From positions 310,001 to 374,000 of the forward strand of contig NZ_FWXT01000001.1 of assembly GCF_900176535.1 (NCBI RefSeq): a stretch of 64,000 bases of DNA. The letters are read 5' to 3'. Source of the DNA: Pedobacter africanus. GTDB lineage: Bacteria; Bacteroidota; Bacteroidia; Sphingobacteriales; Sphingobacteriaceae. Position 1 is the stretch's first letter. Each line of letters starts with the position of its first letter. Position numbers and translations under genes: made by a program. This document shows positions 1 to 7,952 of this stretch, piece by piece. A model generated the notes under the pieces. The model did no database searches. It saw only the letters and a list, made by a program, of their open reading frames with translations, and was not told where the DNA came from.

Positions 1-45
1 TACAGCCAGAATTAAAAAAGAGATGAGCGGAGTTCTTAGGATCAT
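1..45 (-). CDS. Partial CDS, N-terminal signal peptide only
   Basis: An ATG at 45 on the minus strand opens a frame that runs off the left edge after 15 codons. The visible residues, MILRTPLISFLILAV, are short, basic then hydrophobic, like the start of a Sec signal peptide. The start lies only 8 bases past the stop of the upstream gene on the same strand, so the two are probably cotranscribed. No function can be given from 15 residues. Confidence 0.5.
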   Translation of the reverse strand, partial: MILRTPLISFLILAV

Positions 46-53
46 AATTGTAT

Positions 54-1931
54 TTATTTTTTACCAAGGGCTATTTTTAGGGTCTGAGGAGCTGCTGAAC
101 CTGTACTGAAACTGATCACCACCGGATAAGCTTCTACACCAGGAAAGGGCGACCAATACCGGTCTGCATCTTTGCCCAGCGTTATTTTATAGGGCACGGT
201 GCTGTTCAGCACTTTTAACTCCCATTCTTCATTTGGAACTGCTGTCTTGATGATGACCGTGCTGTCGTTTTTCAGCCGTAACGTAGTCCCCTTATCTTTC
301 ACTATAGGCTCAACAATGTTGTATTGCTGACTTTCTCCTTTTACAGTGATCTCTTTTACAAGATAACTGTCATAGAAACGGTTAGTTAAAAGATAGCTGC
401 TGGCAGATTCTACCCCTTTTATGGTTTGCATATTTCCAACTGTGCTTACTTTAACATGATCAGTTTCCTGCAGCACGTCCATCTCGCCTTCGGCTTCAAA
501 TATATTGGCGTAGTAGGCGGTATCTTTTGTAAACTCAATCCTGGATGTCAATGGAAGCAGGTTCTTTTCAACTGGCATGTGCATGGCTTCAATCCTATCA
601 TAGGCAGAAACAGAGGAAGACTGTAAAAAGCCGTTTTTCCCGAAGCCATCGTACCAAAGATTGGTAATGCTGCCGCCACGGCAAACAGATTCACGCGGAT
701 ATCTTCTTATTTCCCCATAGGCAGATACTGTGGCCATCATTTTAGGGGTACGGATAACCGCCACCTTAATATCCGGAAAAAACTGGTACCAGCTGAGCTG
801 CTGTGCCGGCAATAAGGCTTTTTCCCGGGCCTTGGTTTTAGCACCATATTCAATAGCCAGTGCAATGCTCTGTGCCCTTGCAAAAGTAGAGTAATTGCAG
901 GGCGGGGAACTGCTGCTATGATTTGCAGCATGCGGGCCGTAACCAATCCATCCATCCTGCATAGCGCAGGTATTTAAATATTCCAGGCATTTTAATCCTG
1001 CAGCCCCGAATTGCGGGTCCATATCGGCCAGCAGGGCAAAACTGAAATAAACACCAGGAGCAGTTTTTGTTCCGCTTTCATAATTCCATTTAAAAGAGCG
1101 TGTGCCCCATGAATTGTCGATAGAGCCGTTGGGATAAACAAACAGCCTATGCGTTTTAAGCAGGTTGGCCGCAATCTGCTTGATCCTTGGATCGTCTTTC
1201 AATAGGGCATAAAGTGCAATATAACCTATACTTTGCGCGATATTGTAACCTTGATCAATCCCTTTTCCTTCACCACTCAGAAAATTATCGTTGGTTACAA
1301 AGTTTAAAGTGCTGTTGTTCATCAGGGAATCGGCTTTAATGAGCCAGCGCTCTTTGGGCCTGGCGGCAACTTTATAGGTATAAAGCAAAGTAGCGGCACC
1401 GGTAGGATTATAATTGATATTTCCGAGGGGAAATGTTGCTACGATATAATCGGCAGCTGCATTCATGCTCTGGTTCCAGTTCTCAATTTCTGCTGCATTG
1501 AGCCAGGGTTTCAGAATGGTATAGGCACCGGCCAGCGAGATCAGCTGATCGGTAGTAGTTCCATGCCAGCCTTTTTGTTCAGGATCGGGCCAGCTCTCGC
1601 TCCAGCCCCCCGCATTTTTGCCTTTCGTTTCCTGGATTTTTACCAGCCAGTTGCCCAGTTTAATGGCAGCATCACGATATTGAACTTTATGGGTAAGTTT
1701 ATAGGCAACAGCAAAGGGATACACAGCCTCTGCTGCCCGCGAATGTATGGGGTGATTTTCGGGATTGGTAGACCTGCAAACCAGGGCACCAAAGTTTGGA
1801 TCGGAGCTCTCGTTGATTTGCGTGCTAAGCAGTACATCACATAGGGATTGTAATGTAGTCTGGTAAGGATCTTTCTGAGCAAATAAATTGCCCGAAATAA
1901 ATAATAGCACAAATAAGATTGTTATCCTCAT
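54..1931 (-). CDS. Secreted protein of unknown function, alpha/alpha-toroid-like
   Basis: A 625-residue protein with a clear signal peptide (residues 1-18, ending LFAQ), so periplasmic or exported. Residues about 25-380 are helix-rich with repeated Trp/Gly motifs (GGWSESWPD, WHGTTTDQL, WNYESG, DGWIGYGPHAANHSSS), typical of alpha/alpha-toroid proteins such as polysaccharide lyases and unsaturated glycuronyl hydrolases. The last 200 residues look beta-rich. This is an impression from pattern only; I do not recognise the family and no catalytic residue can be assigned. It is followed after 8 bases by another secreted protein gene on the same strand. No TAnnTTTG promoter is visible directly upstream. 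Confidence 0.7.
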   Translation of the reverse strand: MRITILFVLLFISGNLFAQKDPYQTTLQSLCDVLLSTQINESSDPNFGALVCRSTNPENHPIHSRAAEAVYPFAVAYKLTHKVQYRDAAIKLGNWLVKIQETKGKNAGGWSESWPDPEQKGWHGTTTDQLISLAGAYTILKPWLNAAEIENWNQSMNAAADYIVATFPLGNINYNPTGAATLLYTYKVAARPKERWLIKADSLMNNSTLNFVTNDNFLSGEGKGIDQGYNIAQSIGYIALYALLKDDPRIKQIAANLLKTHRLFVYPNGSIDNSWGTRSFKWNYESGTKTAPGVYFSFALLADMDPQFGAAGLKCLEYLNTCAMQDGWIGYGPHAANHSSSSPPCNYSTFARAQSIALAIEYGAKTKAREKALLPAQQLSWYQFFPDIKVAVIRTPKMMATVSAYGEIRRYPRESVCRGGSITNLWYDGFGKNGFLQSSSVSAYDRIEAMHMPVEKNLLPLTSRIEFTKDTAYYANIFEAEGEMDVLQETDHVKVSTVGNMQTIKGVESASSYLLTNRFYDSYLVKEITVKGESQQYNIVEPIVKDKGTTLRLKNDSTVIIKTAVPNEEWELKVLNSTVPYKITLGKDADRYWSPFPGVEAYPVVISFSTGSAAPQTLKIALGKK

Positions 1932-2120
1932 AATCTCGTTTTAGATTGTTGTTTTTCTTTCACACCACTCAAACGAATTTATGAAAATCATGAGCCGAAC
2001 AGTTTCACTTCTGTTTTAAATACTTTTGAATTTGATTGAAATCACCGTATAATATATAAAAACAGTGTAAGACAGATGGATCATGCCTGAAACATGTTTG
2101 GTGTGCATTGGGGATCTGCC

Positions 2121-2220
2121 CTTGGTTGGTTAAGCATTGGATAAGCCTTAGTTAGGGGTTGGTTAGGCATTGGCATACTGAACAGCTTATCCAAGCCCTA
2201 TCTAACGCCTGCTTAAGCCA
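2121..2220. repeat. Intergenic cluster of imperfect direct and inverted repeats
   Basis: The 363-base gap between the gene ending upstream at 1931 and the terminator at 2295 contains no convincing gene. It does hold a repeat cluster: GGTTAAGCATTGG at 2128-2140 and GGTTAGGCATTGG at 2161-2173 are direct repeats (12 of 13 identical), and TTGGATAAGC at 2137-2146 is a perfect inverted match to GCTTATCCAA at 2185-2194. The rest of the block is built from variants of GGTTAG/GGTTAAG. It may be an intergenic repeat family or a structured RNA. Confidence 0.55.
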
Positions 2221-2294
2221 TGTGCAAACTCAGGCGCATCCCGAACGCAGCTACACCTGGTATCAAACCTGGAAACGGCAGACAGTGCAAAATA

Positions 2295-2328
2295 AAACTC
2301 CCTGCCAAATGGTGTTGACAGGGAGTTT
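2295..2328 (-). terminator. Rho-independent terminator of the DUF1080 gene
   Basis: A perfect 10-bp stem, AAACTCCCTG (2295-2304) with CAGGGAGTTT (2319-2328), encloses a 14-base loop. Read on the minus strand it lies about 22 bases after the stop codon at 2350 and is followed by TTTTATTTT, the classical layout. Confidence 0.85.
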
Positions 2329-2349
2329 CATATTTATTGAAAAGTAGCT

Positions 2350-3324
2350 TTACTTAGCCGGAGTGATCACAATTTTTCTGAACTCAATGGGTTGGTGGTC
2401 TCCCTGCAGATAAATTGGTCCTGGTTCGCCTTCATTGCTGTCCAGCGCCCCGCCGGTAATGCCCGGGATTTCCTGGTTGCTGATGATTGTTTTTCCATTT
2501 GCCACTACGGTTACCATACGGCCAACCAGGGTGATGTCATAAGTTTGCCACTGATCAGGCCCCAGGGTCACCATTTCATTGGCCGTCAAAAAACCGTAAA
2601 TACCGCCAAACAATACACTGTTTGGATGCGCATCTTTTTTACTGTCTTCTATTTGCGTTTCGTAACGCCCCCTCAAATACACACCGCTATTGCCACCCTT
2701 GCCATATTTAAATTCAACATGCAGTTTAAAATCATTGAACTTTTGTTCGGTGATCAGGTTTGAACCTGCTTTCGGACTCGTTAATATGCCATTTTTCACT
2801 ACCCACTGGTTTTCGCCACTGGCTTTCCAGCCTTTAAGGTCTTTGCCATTAAACAGGCTAACAGGCTTACCCCATACCGGGGCTGCTGTTCTCTTTAAAT
2901 AAGGTGCTTTAACACCTTTCCAGCTATATTTTTTTCCATCGCAATCGGTCATGCTACCCTGCATACCTGTAGTGGTGAGCTCCCCTTCTATGATCATGTT
3001 CTGGCTTCCGCTTTCCCATTGCGGCGGAATCTCAAATCTGAACTTACCATTGTCGAACTTTACTTCTGCTACAGGCCTTGCGCTGCCCGACATTGCTACA
3101 AAATAACCGACCAGGGTTTTAAAGCCTGAAAGTTTTACCTCCAGCCATGAAGGTACCGGTTTACCATTAACATCAACGGTAAGGTCCCAGCGCCCGATCA
3201 ACTCTTTAGCCTCTGCAGCCGTATGGATGTTAACCGGTGTAGAATTTTCAGATGCCTGCAAGGCCGGAGCTGTACCAGTCATCAATAAACAGCCTATGCC
3301 CAGGGCAAGGAAGTTTTTACGCAT
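2350..3324 (-). CDS. Secreted DUF1080 (3-keto-disaccharide hydrolase domain) protein
   Basis: The C-terminal half (about residues 155-324 from the chosen start) is a DUF1080 domain: it begins SLFNGKDLKGWKASG, then WVVKNGILTSP, KFNDFKLHVEFKYGKGGNSGVYLRGRYETQI and ends with PIYLQGDHQPIEFRKIVI. This concanavalin-like fold is common in secreted sugar-processing proteins; one branch hydrolyses 3-keto-disaccharides. The preceding 100 residues contain a lipocalin-like segment (ELIGRWDLTVDVNGKPVPSW). I chose the ATG at 3324 because it gives a normal signal peptide (MRKNFLALGIGCLLMTGTAPALQA). The frame is open further upstream to a TTG at 3429, but the extra residues resemble untranslated sequence. 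It is a single-gene unit with its own terminator. The substrate is unknown. Confidence 0.85.
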   Translation of the reverse strand: MRKNFLALGIGCLLMTGTAPALQASENSTPVNIHTAAEAKELIGRWDLTVDVNGKPVPSWLEVKLSGFKTLVGYFVAMSGSARPVAEVKFDNGKFRFEIPPQWESGSQNMIIEGELTTTGMQGSMTDCDGKKYSWKGVKAPYLKRTAAPVWGKPVSLFNGKDLKGWKASGENQWVVKNGILTSPKAGSNLITEQKFNDFKLHVEFKYGKGGNSGVYLRGRYETQIEDSKKDAHPNSVLFGGIYGFLTANEMVTLGPDQWQTYDITLVGRMVTVVANGKTIISNQEIPGITGGALDSNEGEPGPIYLQGDHQPIEFRKIVITPAK

Positions 3325-3675
3325 TAGATTTTCTTTCAATAACATTTTTAGGTTCATTTTAAGCCAGATGATCCAAATGGCAGGTTTGTATGTGAACGGC
3401 AAGATAAGGTTTATTTGTTTTTTGAGCAAACGGTGCAGAAAACTGCCTTTGTAAATTTCATAACATTTATTTTTTAATTACATAACATTTCAATTTATTA
3501 AAAAATATTATATTAGTGCTTTAAAAAATATTAAATTATATTTTTTATTCTTAAAGATTTTGATGTAACCGGTATCTAGGTCAGGCAGTAGCAGCAAAAT
3601 ACATCAAGCGTGAGTTGGGGTTATTTTTAAACGCATTCGTAACCAAAAACTAAATATCACTTAAACTACATCAAA
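3325..3675. promoter_or_regulatory. AT-rich divergent intergenic region with spaced direct repeats
   Basis: This 351-base gap separates the divergent DUF1080 and EEP phosphatase genes. It contains two exact direct repeats: CATAACATTT at 3459-3468 and 3481-3490 (offset 22), and TTAAAAAATATTA at 3498-3510 and 3521-3533 (offset 23). Offsets near two helical turns suggest a regulator binding on one DNA face. I see no gene and no clear TAnnTTTG element. Confidence 0.4.
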
Positions 3676-5547
3676 ATGAAGAAAACAAACTTAGGCCGTT
3701 ATGGCCTGAAAAAGTCAATCCTGACTTTAACTGCTGCGCTCTGTTTTGCAGGATGCAAGCAGGCCGAAATGAACAAACCGGAAGATGACGCCAAGGGCAG
3801 GCCTCCTCAAGCCCTGTCAAATGCCGCATTGCTGGCCGGTGAAGGCCCTTTCAAAGTCCTTTCCTTTAATGTAAGGCACGACGATGCCGGTGACCCTCAA
3901 TCACTCGACCAGCGCAAAGGAAACATCCGCCAGATCATCGTTGACAATAACCCGGATGTTTTTGGTGTGCAGGAATTTTCTGACGATTTCTTTGAAACCT
4001 GGTTCAGGGGACAAATGTCGGCATTGGGTTATGGAGAATATTACAGCACCGCCATCACCACCACCCCTAAAGCCATCTTTTATAAAACATCCAGGTTTAC
4101 ACTAGAAAGGAGCGGTACGGTAAGGCTTGGCGCCTCCCCCATTATCAATACAGCCACATGGGTAGTATTGCTCGACAATACCACCTCCAACAAATATTTC
4201 ATCAGCAACAGCCACTGGCAGTTCGACTCACAGCCTACGCGGATTGCCAACGCCAATGCATTGGTTGATATGGTGAACCAATACAATACCGACAACCTGC
4301 CGGTAATTGTGTTTGGTGATTTTAATGCCCAGCCGGGCACAACCGAAATCGGAAATCTTAAAAGCGGTCTTGACGTAGTAGATGCGCTGGGCGACAGTAC
4401 CGGCGACTATACTTTCCATGGCTGGGATGCTACCGGCAATTCAAAGCTCGACTGGATCATGAGTGACAGGAGTATGGCCTTTACGTCTTCCAGTGTAATT
4501 ACCACCAGCTATGGGGGTTACTGGCCTTCGGACCACTGGCCAATCATTGCCACCTATGTACCTGGTATATTTGGCGGTCCGCATACCGATGCCAATGGTA
4601 AAAGCGCCAGCGCCAGTACAAACTTTTACTTTGCCGACGTAAATGGCGATGGTAAACAGGATAAAATATACTGGAACCCCACCTACGATAGCGGCAGACC
4701 ACAGGTATTCCTGTCTAACGGTAATGGCACCTTTGCCTCACCGGCTGTGGTGCATGCCGCCGGCGCATCAACGCTCAGCACAACGCGTTACCACTATGCC
4801 GATGTAAATGGCGATGGAAAAGCCGATCAGATTTTATGGAACCCAACCTTAAACTCCGGACATACGCGTGTATATCTGGCTACAACCGGCGGCAACTTCA
4901 GTGCAACCGTTGTAGATAACCCCGAAGGAACAAGCGCAGGCACAACAACTGTTTATAATTTTGCAGACGTAAACGGAGATGGAAAAGCCGACAAAATATA
5001 CTGGAACGCAACGTTCGATTCCGGAAAAACCCGGGTTTACCTGGCTACCTCTGGCGGGAACTTCAGCGGTTCGGTAGTAAATGGCTCCGAAGGTGCCAGT
5101 ACTACTGCGGGAACTATTTTCTACTATGCTGATGTAAACGGTGATGGAAAGGTAGACAAAATACTATGGCACCCTACACTGAATTCTGGTAAAACCATGG
5201 TTTATCTGTCGGATGGTGACGGCACCTTTACCGCTTCCTCCACATTCAGCAACTCCGGTGCTACCAGCGTTTCGGCATCAACTGTATTCTATTTTGCCGA
5301 CATCAATGGTGACGGCAGGGCTGATAAGGTTTACTGGAGGCCAGACCTCTACTTAGGTAAAATAAAAGCTTATTTTGCAACTACAGGAAATGCTTTTGGC
5401 GGCCCCATCTATTCCTTAAGGGGTACCTCGCAAAGCGCAAATACCAATTTCTATTTTGCAGATATTAGCGGTGATGGGAAAGCAGACCAGATCCGCTGGA
5501 ATTATGCAGAGTATACCGGCGAATTGAGAAACTACTTCGCCAAATAA
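3676..5547 (+). CDS. Lipoprotein: endonuclease/exonuclease/phosphatase domain plus six FG-GAP-like repeats
   Basis: A 623-residue predicted lipoprotein (lipobox ending at Cys27). Residues about 55-295 form an endonuclease/exonuclease/phosphatase domain with the usual active-site motifs: FNVRHDD (Asn65), GVQEF (Glu100), SNSHW (His180), GDFNAQPG (Asp215, Asn217), LDWI (Asp259) and SDHWPI (Asp286, His287). This metal-dependent fold cleaves phosphodiester or phosphomonoester bonds in nucleic acids, lipids or inositol phosphates. Residues about 315-623 are six repeats of about 55 residues, each with a calcium-binding-like D-x-N-G-D-G-x-x-D loop, as in FG-GAP/VCBS propeller blades. The catalytic residues look complete, so it should be active on the outside of the cell. 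It stands alone, with a terminator-like hairpin just after it. Confidence 0.88.
   Translation: MKKTNLGRYGLKKSILTLTAALCFAGCKQAEMNKPEDDAKGRPPQALSNAALLAGEGPFKVLSFNVRHDDAGDPQSLDQRKGNIRQIIVDNNPDVFGVQEFSDDFFETWFRGQMSALGYGEYYSTAITTTPKAIFYKTSRFTLERSGTVRLGASPIINTATWVVLLDNTTSNKYFISNSHWQFDSQPTRIANANALVDMVNQYNTDNLPVIVFGDFNAQPGTTEIGNLKSGLDVVDALGDSTGDYTFHGWDATGNSKLDWIMSDRSMAFTSSSVITTSYGGYWPSDHWPIIATYVPGIFGGPHTDANGKSASASTNFYFADVNGDGKQDKIYWNPTYDSGRPQVFLSNGNGTFASPAVVHAAGASTLSTTRYHYADVNGDGKADQILWNPTLNSGHTRVYLATTGGNFSATVVDNPEGTSAGTTTVYNFADVNGDGKADKIYWNATFDSGKTRVYLATSGGNFSGSVVNGSEGASTTAGTIFYYADVNGDGKVDKILWHPTLNSGKTMVYLSDGDGTFTASSTFSNSGATSVSASTVFYFADINGDGRADKVYWRPDLYLGKIKAYFATTGNAFGGPIYSLRGTSQSANTNFYFADISGDGKADQIRWNYAEYTGELRNYFAK
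4618..5545 (+). repeat. Six in-frame tandem repeats of about 165 bp
   Basis: The codons for the Ala-Asp of each FADVNGDG motif fall at 4633, 4798, 4963, 5128, 5296 and 5458, giving spacings of 165, 165, 165, 168 and 162 bases. The repeats encode the propeller-like blades of the surrounding gene. The regular spacing points to duplication within the gene. Confidence 0.85.
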
Positions 5548-5554
5548 AATGTGA

Positions 5555-5592
5555 TAAAGAAGGCTGTAAATTGTATTTTGCAGTCTTCTTTA
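5555..5592 (+). terminator. Terminator-like hairpin after the EEP phosphatase gene
   Basis: TAAAGAAGGCTGTAAA (5555-5570) pairs with TTTGCAGTCTTCTTTA (5577-5592) over 16 bp, using two G-U wobbles, around a 6-base loop. It starts 7 bases after the stop. There is no long T-run after the stem, so it may be a weak terminator or a 3'-end stabiliser. Confidence 0.6.
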
Positions 5593-5605
5593 TTCTAAAC
5601 CTGTT

Positions 5606-6145
5606 ATGCGTAATGAACTTCCTTTTATCGGTCTGCTTTTAGAGGCGATAAAAACTTTCGGAACCGACAAATCATTTGCCAGGGGGGATTTTATTTTGAA
5701 ACAGGGAGAAGTTGAAAAAAACCTTTATTATGTGGCATCCGGTGCCATCAGGGTTTTTCTGTTATCAGAGCATGAAGAACAAACCATCAGGTTTGGCTAT
5801 ACGGGCTCAGTGATCAATTCATTGCCCTCCTACATTAGCGGCAAGCCTTCTGATTTTTATATAGAGGCCATCCGTAAAACTACACTCAAAGTAATTTCGA
5901 AGGAGGAAGTCTTAAAGCTGGCCCAACAGGATGAAGCCCGCCTGAAAGCTTACCTCGGTTTAATGGAAACCGTCATCGTCCAACAAATGGAGCGGGAGAT
6001 TGACCTGCTTACACTATCGCCTACAGAGCGACTGAACAGGGTTTTACAACGCAGTCCGGATCTTTTCCAGCACATCCCTTTGAAGTACATCGCCTCCTAT
6101 TTAAGGATGGCACCCGAGACCCTAAGCCGGATCCGAAATTCTTGA
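5606..6145 (+). CDS. Crp/Fnr-family transcriptional regulator
   Basis: A 179-residue protein. Residues about 15-110 form a cyclic-nucleotide-binding-type jelly roll (FILKQGEVEKNLYYVASGAIRVF is the usual first part), and residues about 135-179 form a winged helix-turn-helix. There is no cysteine anywhere, so it cannot carry an FNR-type iron-sulfur cluster; the effector is unknown. The recognition helix reads PETLSRIR, with Glu171, Ser174 and Arg175 in the same E-x-x-S-R arrangement that lets E. coli FNR read TTGAT half-sites. A perfect TTGAT-N4-ATCAA box overlaps this gene's own stop codon, upstream of the DinB-family gene. The protein ends only four residues after the recognition helix, which is short but common in this subfamily. 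Confidence 0.88.
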   Translation: MRNELPFIGLLLEAIKTFGTDKSFARGDFILKQGEVEKNLYYVASGAIRVFLLSEHEEQTIRFGYTGSVINSLPSYISGKPSDFYIEAIRKTTLKVISKEEVLKLAQQDEARLKAYLGLMETVIVQQMEREIDLLTLSPTERLNRVLQRSPDLFQHIPLKYIASYLRMAPETLSRIRNS

Positions 6146-6155
6146 TTTCAATCAA
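6142..6155. promoter_or_regulatory. Perfect FNR-type box (TTGAT-N4-ATCAA)
   Basis: The sequence TTGATTTCAATCAA at 6142-6155 matches the FNR consensus in every fixed position, and the palindrome extends one pair further on each side (6141 C, 6156 G). It overlaps the stop codon of the Crp/Fnr gene. Its centre lies about 40 bases before the start point predicted from the element at 6178, the classical place for an activator that touches RNA polymerase. The likely ligand is the neighbouring regulator, by its E-x-x-S-R helix. Confidence 0.65.
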
Positions 6156-6177
6156 GGGTCAGAAAATCCGTTCTTTT

Positions 6178-6185
6178 CAAATTTG
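6178..6185 (+). promoter_or_regulatory. Near-consensus -7 element for the DinB-family gene
   Basis: CAAATTTG differs from the Bacteroidetes -7 consensus TAnnTTTG at one position. It lies 20 bases before the ATG at 6206. No -33 TTG is visible, which fits a promoter that needs an activator. Confidence 0.4.
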
Positions 6186-6205
6186 CATCGAATCAAAGAT
6201 CAATT

Positions 6206-6754
6206 ATGAAAGCAGAAAACCAAGCGCTGATAACAACATTGTTAAGCATCACAGAAAAATCAATCTCGGAGGCCGTCTATCTTAAAACATTGAGCAGCGA
6301 ACAGCTGAATTTCAAAAACCATCATCACCAATGGAATGCACTTCAATGCCTGGAACATTTAAACCTGTATGGAGACTTTTATCTGCCCAAAATCGAAGCT
6401 CAGATTCTGACGCAAAAACCAGTTAGCGGCAAACTCAGCTTTAAAGCTGGAATGCTGGGCAACTATTTCGCCAATATGATACAGGTCAAAGGTAATAAGG
6501 TTAAAAAATACAAGGCCATGAAGCATATGACAGCCCAAGGCGGACTGCTGGATACCCTTACAATTGAACGCTTTTTGAAACAGCAGGAATTGTTGAAAGC
6601 TTTGCTAAAACAATGCCTCTACATTGACTTGAATAAGTCAAAAGTTGAAACTGCATTGAGCCGGTTCATTAAACTGAATATGGGCGATACACTCCGTTTT
6701 ATGGTATACCATACCGAACGTCATATGCTTCAGGCCTTAAATATGGTCAATTAA
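6206..6754 (+). CDS. DinB-superfamily protein
   Basis: A 182-residue helical protein with the DinB layout: NHHHQWNALQCLEHL near residues 38-52 gives the first metal-ligand His after a helix, and YHTERHMLQ near residues 168-176 gives the C-terminal HxxxH pair. DinB-type four-helix bundles bind a divalent metal and include bacillithiol or mycothiol transferases; many have no known substrate. Pairing with the upstream Crp/Fnr gene (60-base gap with an FNR-type box) suggests control by that regulator rather than by DNA damage. The exact reaction is unknown. Confidence 0.75.
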   Translation: MKAENQALITTLLSITEKSISEAVYLKTLSSEQLNFKNHHHQWNALQCLEHLNLYGDFYLPKIEAQILTQKPVSGKLSFKAGMLGNYFANMIQVKGNKVKKYKAMKHMTAQGGLLDTLTIERFLKQQELLKALLKQCLYIDLNKSKVETALSRFIKLNMGDTLRFMVYHTERHMLQALNMVN

Positions 6755-6765
6755 GCAAAAAAAAA

Positions 6766-7938
6766 TTATATGTTTTCTTTTAATTTAGCTTTAAGTTGCT
6801 CAAGGTTCAGGTTTTCTGCAACTACAACGCCTTTTTCATCCAACAGGAACATGGCCGGAATAGCTCTGATTTTCCAGGCCGCGGCAGTAGCACCTTTGTC
6901 CAGAAAACTTGGCCATTTCAAATTTTCCTCCTGTTCAGCTTTCAGCCAATCGGATTCCTTTTTATCAATAGAGATGCTTACAATTTGCAACCCTTTACTA
7001 TTCATTTCTTCGTATAAAGCCTTCAGCGCTGGAATAGACTTTCGGCAAGGCGCACACCAGGAAGCCCAGAAATCTACAAGTGTATATTTATGGCCTTTTA
7101 TCAGCTGGCCAAGCGCTGCATCTTTTTTTGCGCTGCTGACAGCCTCAAAAACCGGCGCTTTCTGGTTTAAAAATCCTTTGGGAAACAGTTCGTCTTTTAT
7201 TTTCCGGCCATAGTAGCTATTCTTGGCCGTTGCAGATAAAGATTCAAACAGCGGTTTCTGCTCAGGTGTAAAATAACTGTAAGCATTCAGCATCAGGAAA
7301 GCCCCCCACCAGGAATCTTTATTGGCCGTAATCAGATCTGTAGAGGTTTTGGCTACCTTATCAAAAAATGCTTTTTCTTCGGCTGCGAACTGCAGATAAG
7401 CAGGAGATTTCATTAACTCTGACACTTTTACAGAATCTTTCGCGTTCTTAGCCGCGCTAATCTGGTTCACAATGTCCTCTCCGCTTTTATGATAGGCTTC
7501 GTAATCCCGGTTCAGCATTTCCCTGTAAACAACTTTTTTCAGGTATTCCTCATGAACGGGGCTTCCGGTAATTTTCAGCCCCTTCAGATCTAAAAACTTA
7601 GCACCATTCTGTTCTACCAGGGCTGCTTTTGCAGTAACCGAGATATTGGTATTGTTTACCATTAACTGACAACCACCAAAATTACCTTTTACAGAAATAC
7701 GGAACAACCTGGGCCCTTCTACCGCTCCTTTAAAACTAAATTTACCGGCTTTAACAACTGCATTGGCCACCGCTTTTTCATCATCATGTGTACCAGCCGG
7801 GATCAGTTCCAGTACGGTACCGTCCTGCAGACCGGTAAATATTCCACTGATGTGGTATCCCTGTTGAAGAACTGCAGCATTTGTAAGTATGGACAACAAT
7901 AGCAATACTAATGTTGCGCCCATTTTAATTGATTTCAT
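6766..7938 (-). CDS. TlpA-like thioredoxin-domain protein with DUF4369-type N-terminus
   Basis: A 390-residue periplasmic protein with a signal peptide (about 1-22). Residues about 28-120 resemble the DUF4369 beta-sandwich (HISGIFTGLQDGTVLELIPAG, GKFSFKGAVEGPRLFRISV). Residues about 260-390 are a thioredoxin/AhpC-TSA fold with the active-site motif WASWCAPCRKS (Cys295 and Cys298), so the redox pair is intact. The cis-proline region (AIPAMFLLDEKG) is also present. Such proteins reduce or isomerise disulfides in the cell envelope. It is the last gene of uptake locus 1, 14 bases after SusD, and probably shares the operon. Confidence 0.88.
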   Translation of the reverse strand: MKSIKMGATLVLLLLSILTNAAVLQQGYHISGIFTGLQDGTVLELIPAGTHDDEKAVANAVVKAGKFSFKGAVEGPRLFRISVKGNFGGCQLMVNNTNISVTAKAALVEQNGAKFLDLKGLKITGSPVHEEYLKKVVYREMLNRDYEAYHKSGEDIVNQISAAKNAKDSVKVSELMKSPAYLQFAAEEKAFFDKVAKTSTDLITANKDSWWGAFLMLNAYSYFTPEQKPLFESLSATAKNSYYGRKIKDELFPKGFLNQKAPVFEAVSSAKKDAALGQLIKGHKYTLVDFWASWCAPCRKSIPALKALYEEMNSKGLQIVSISIDKKESDWLKAEQEENLKWPSFLDKGATAAAWKIRAIPAMFLLDEKGVVVAENLNLEQLKAKLKENI

Positions 7939-7952
7939 ATGGAATTGTTAAA

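Noticed and set aside
2126..2136. TTGGTTAAGCA shared between the first repeat block and the locus 3 antisense block
   Set aside because: An 11-base match between G/T-rich sequences is not enough to propose a relationship; a trans target is possible but unsupported.
2159..2347. 62-codon plus-strand open frame in the repeat block
   Set aside because: It runs through the repeats and the terminator, has no family resemblance and no ribosome-binding context.
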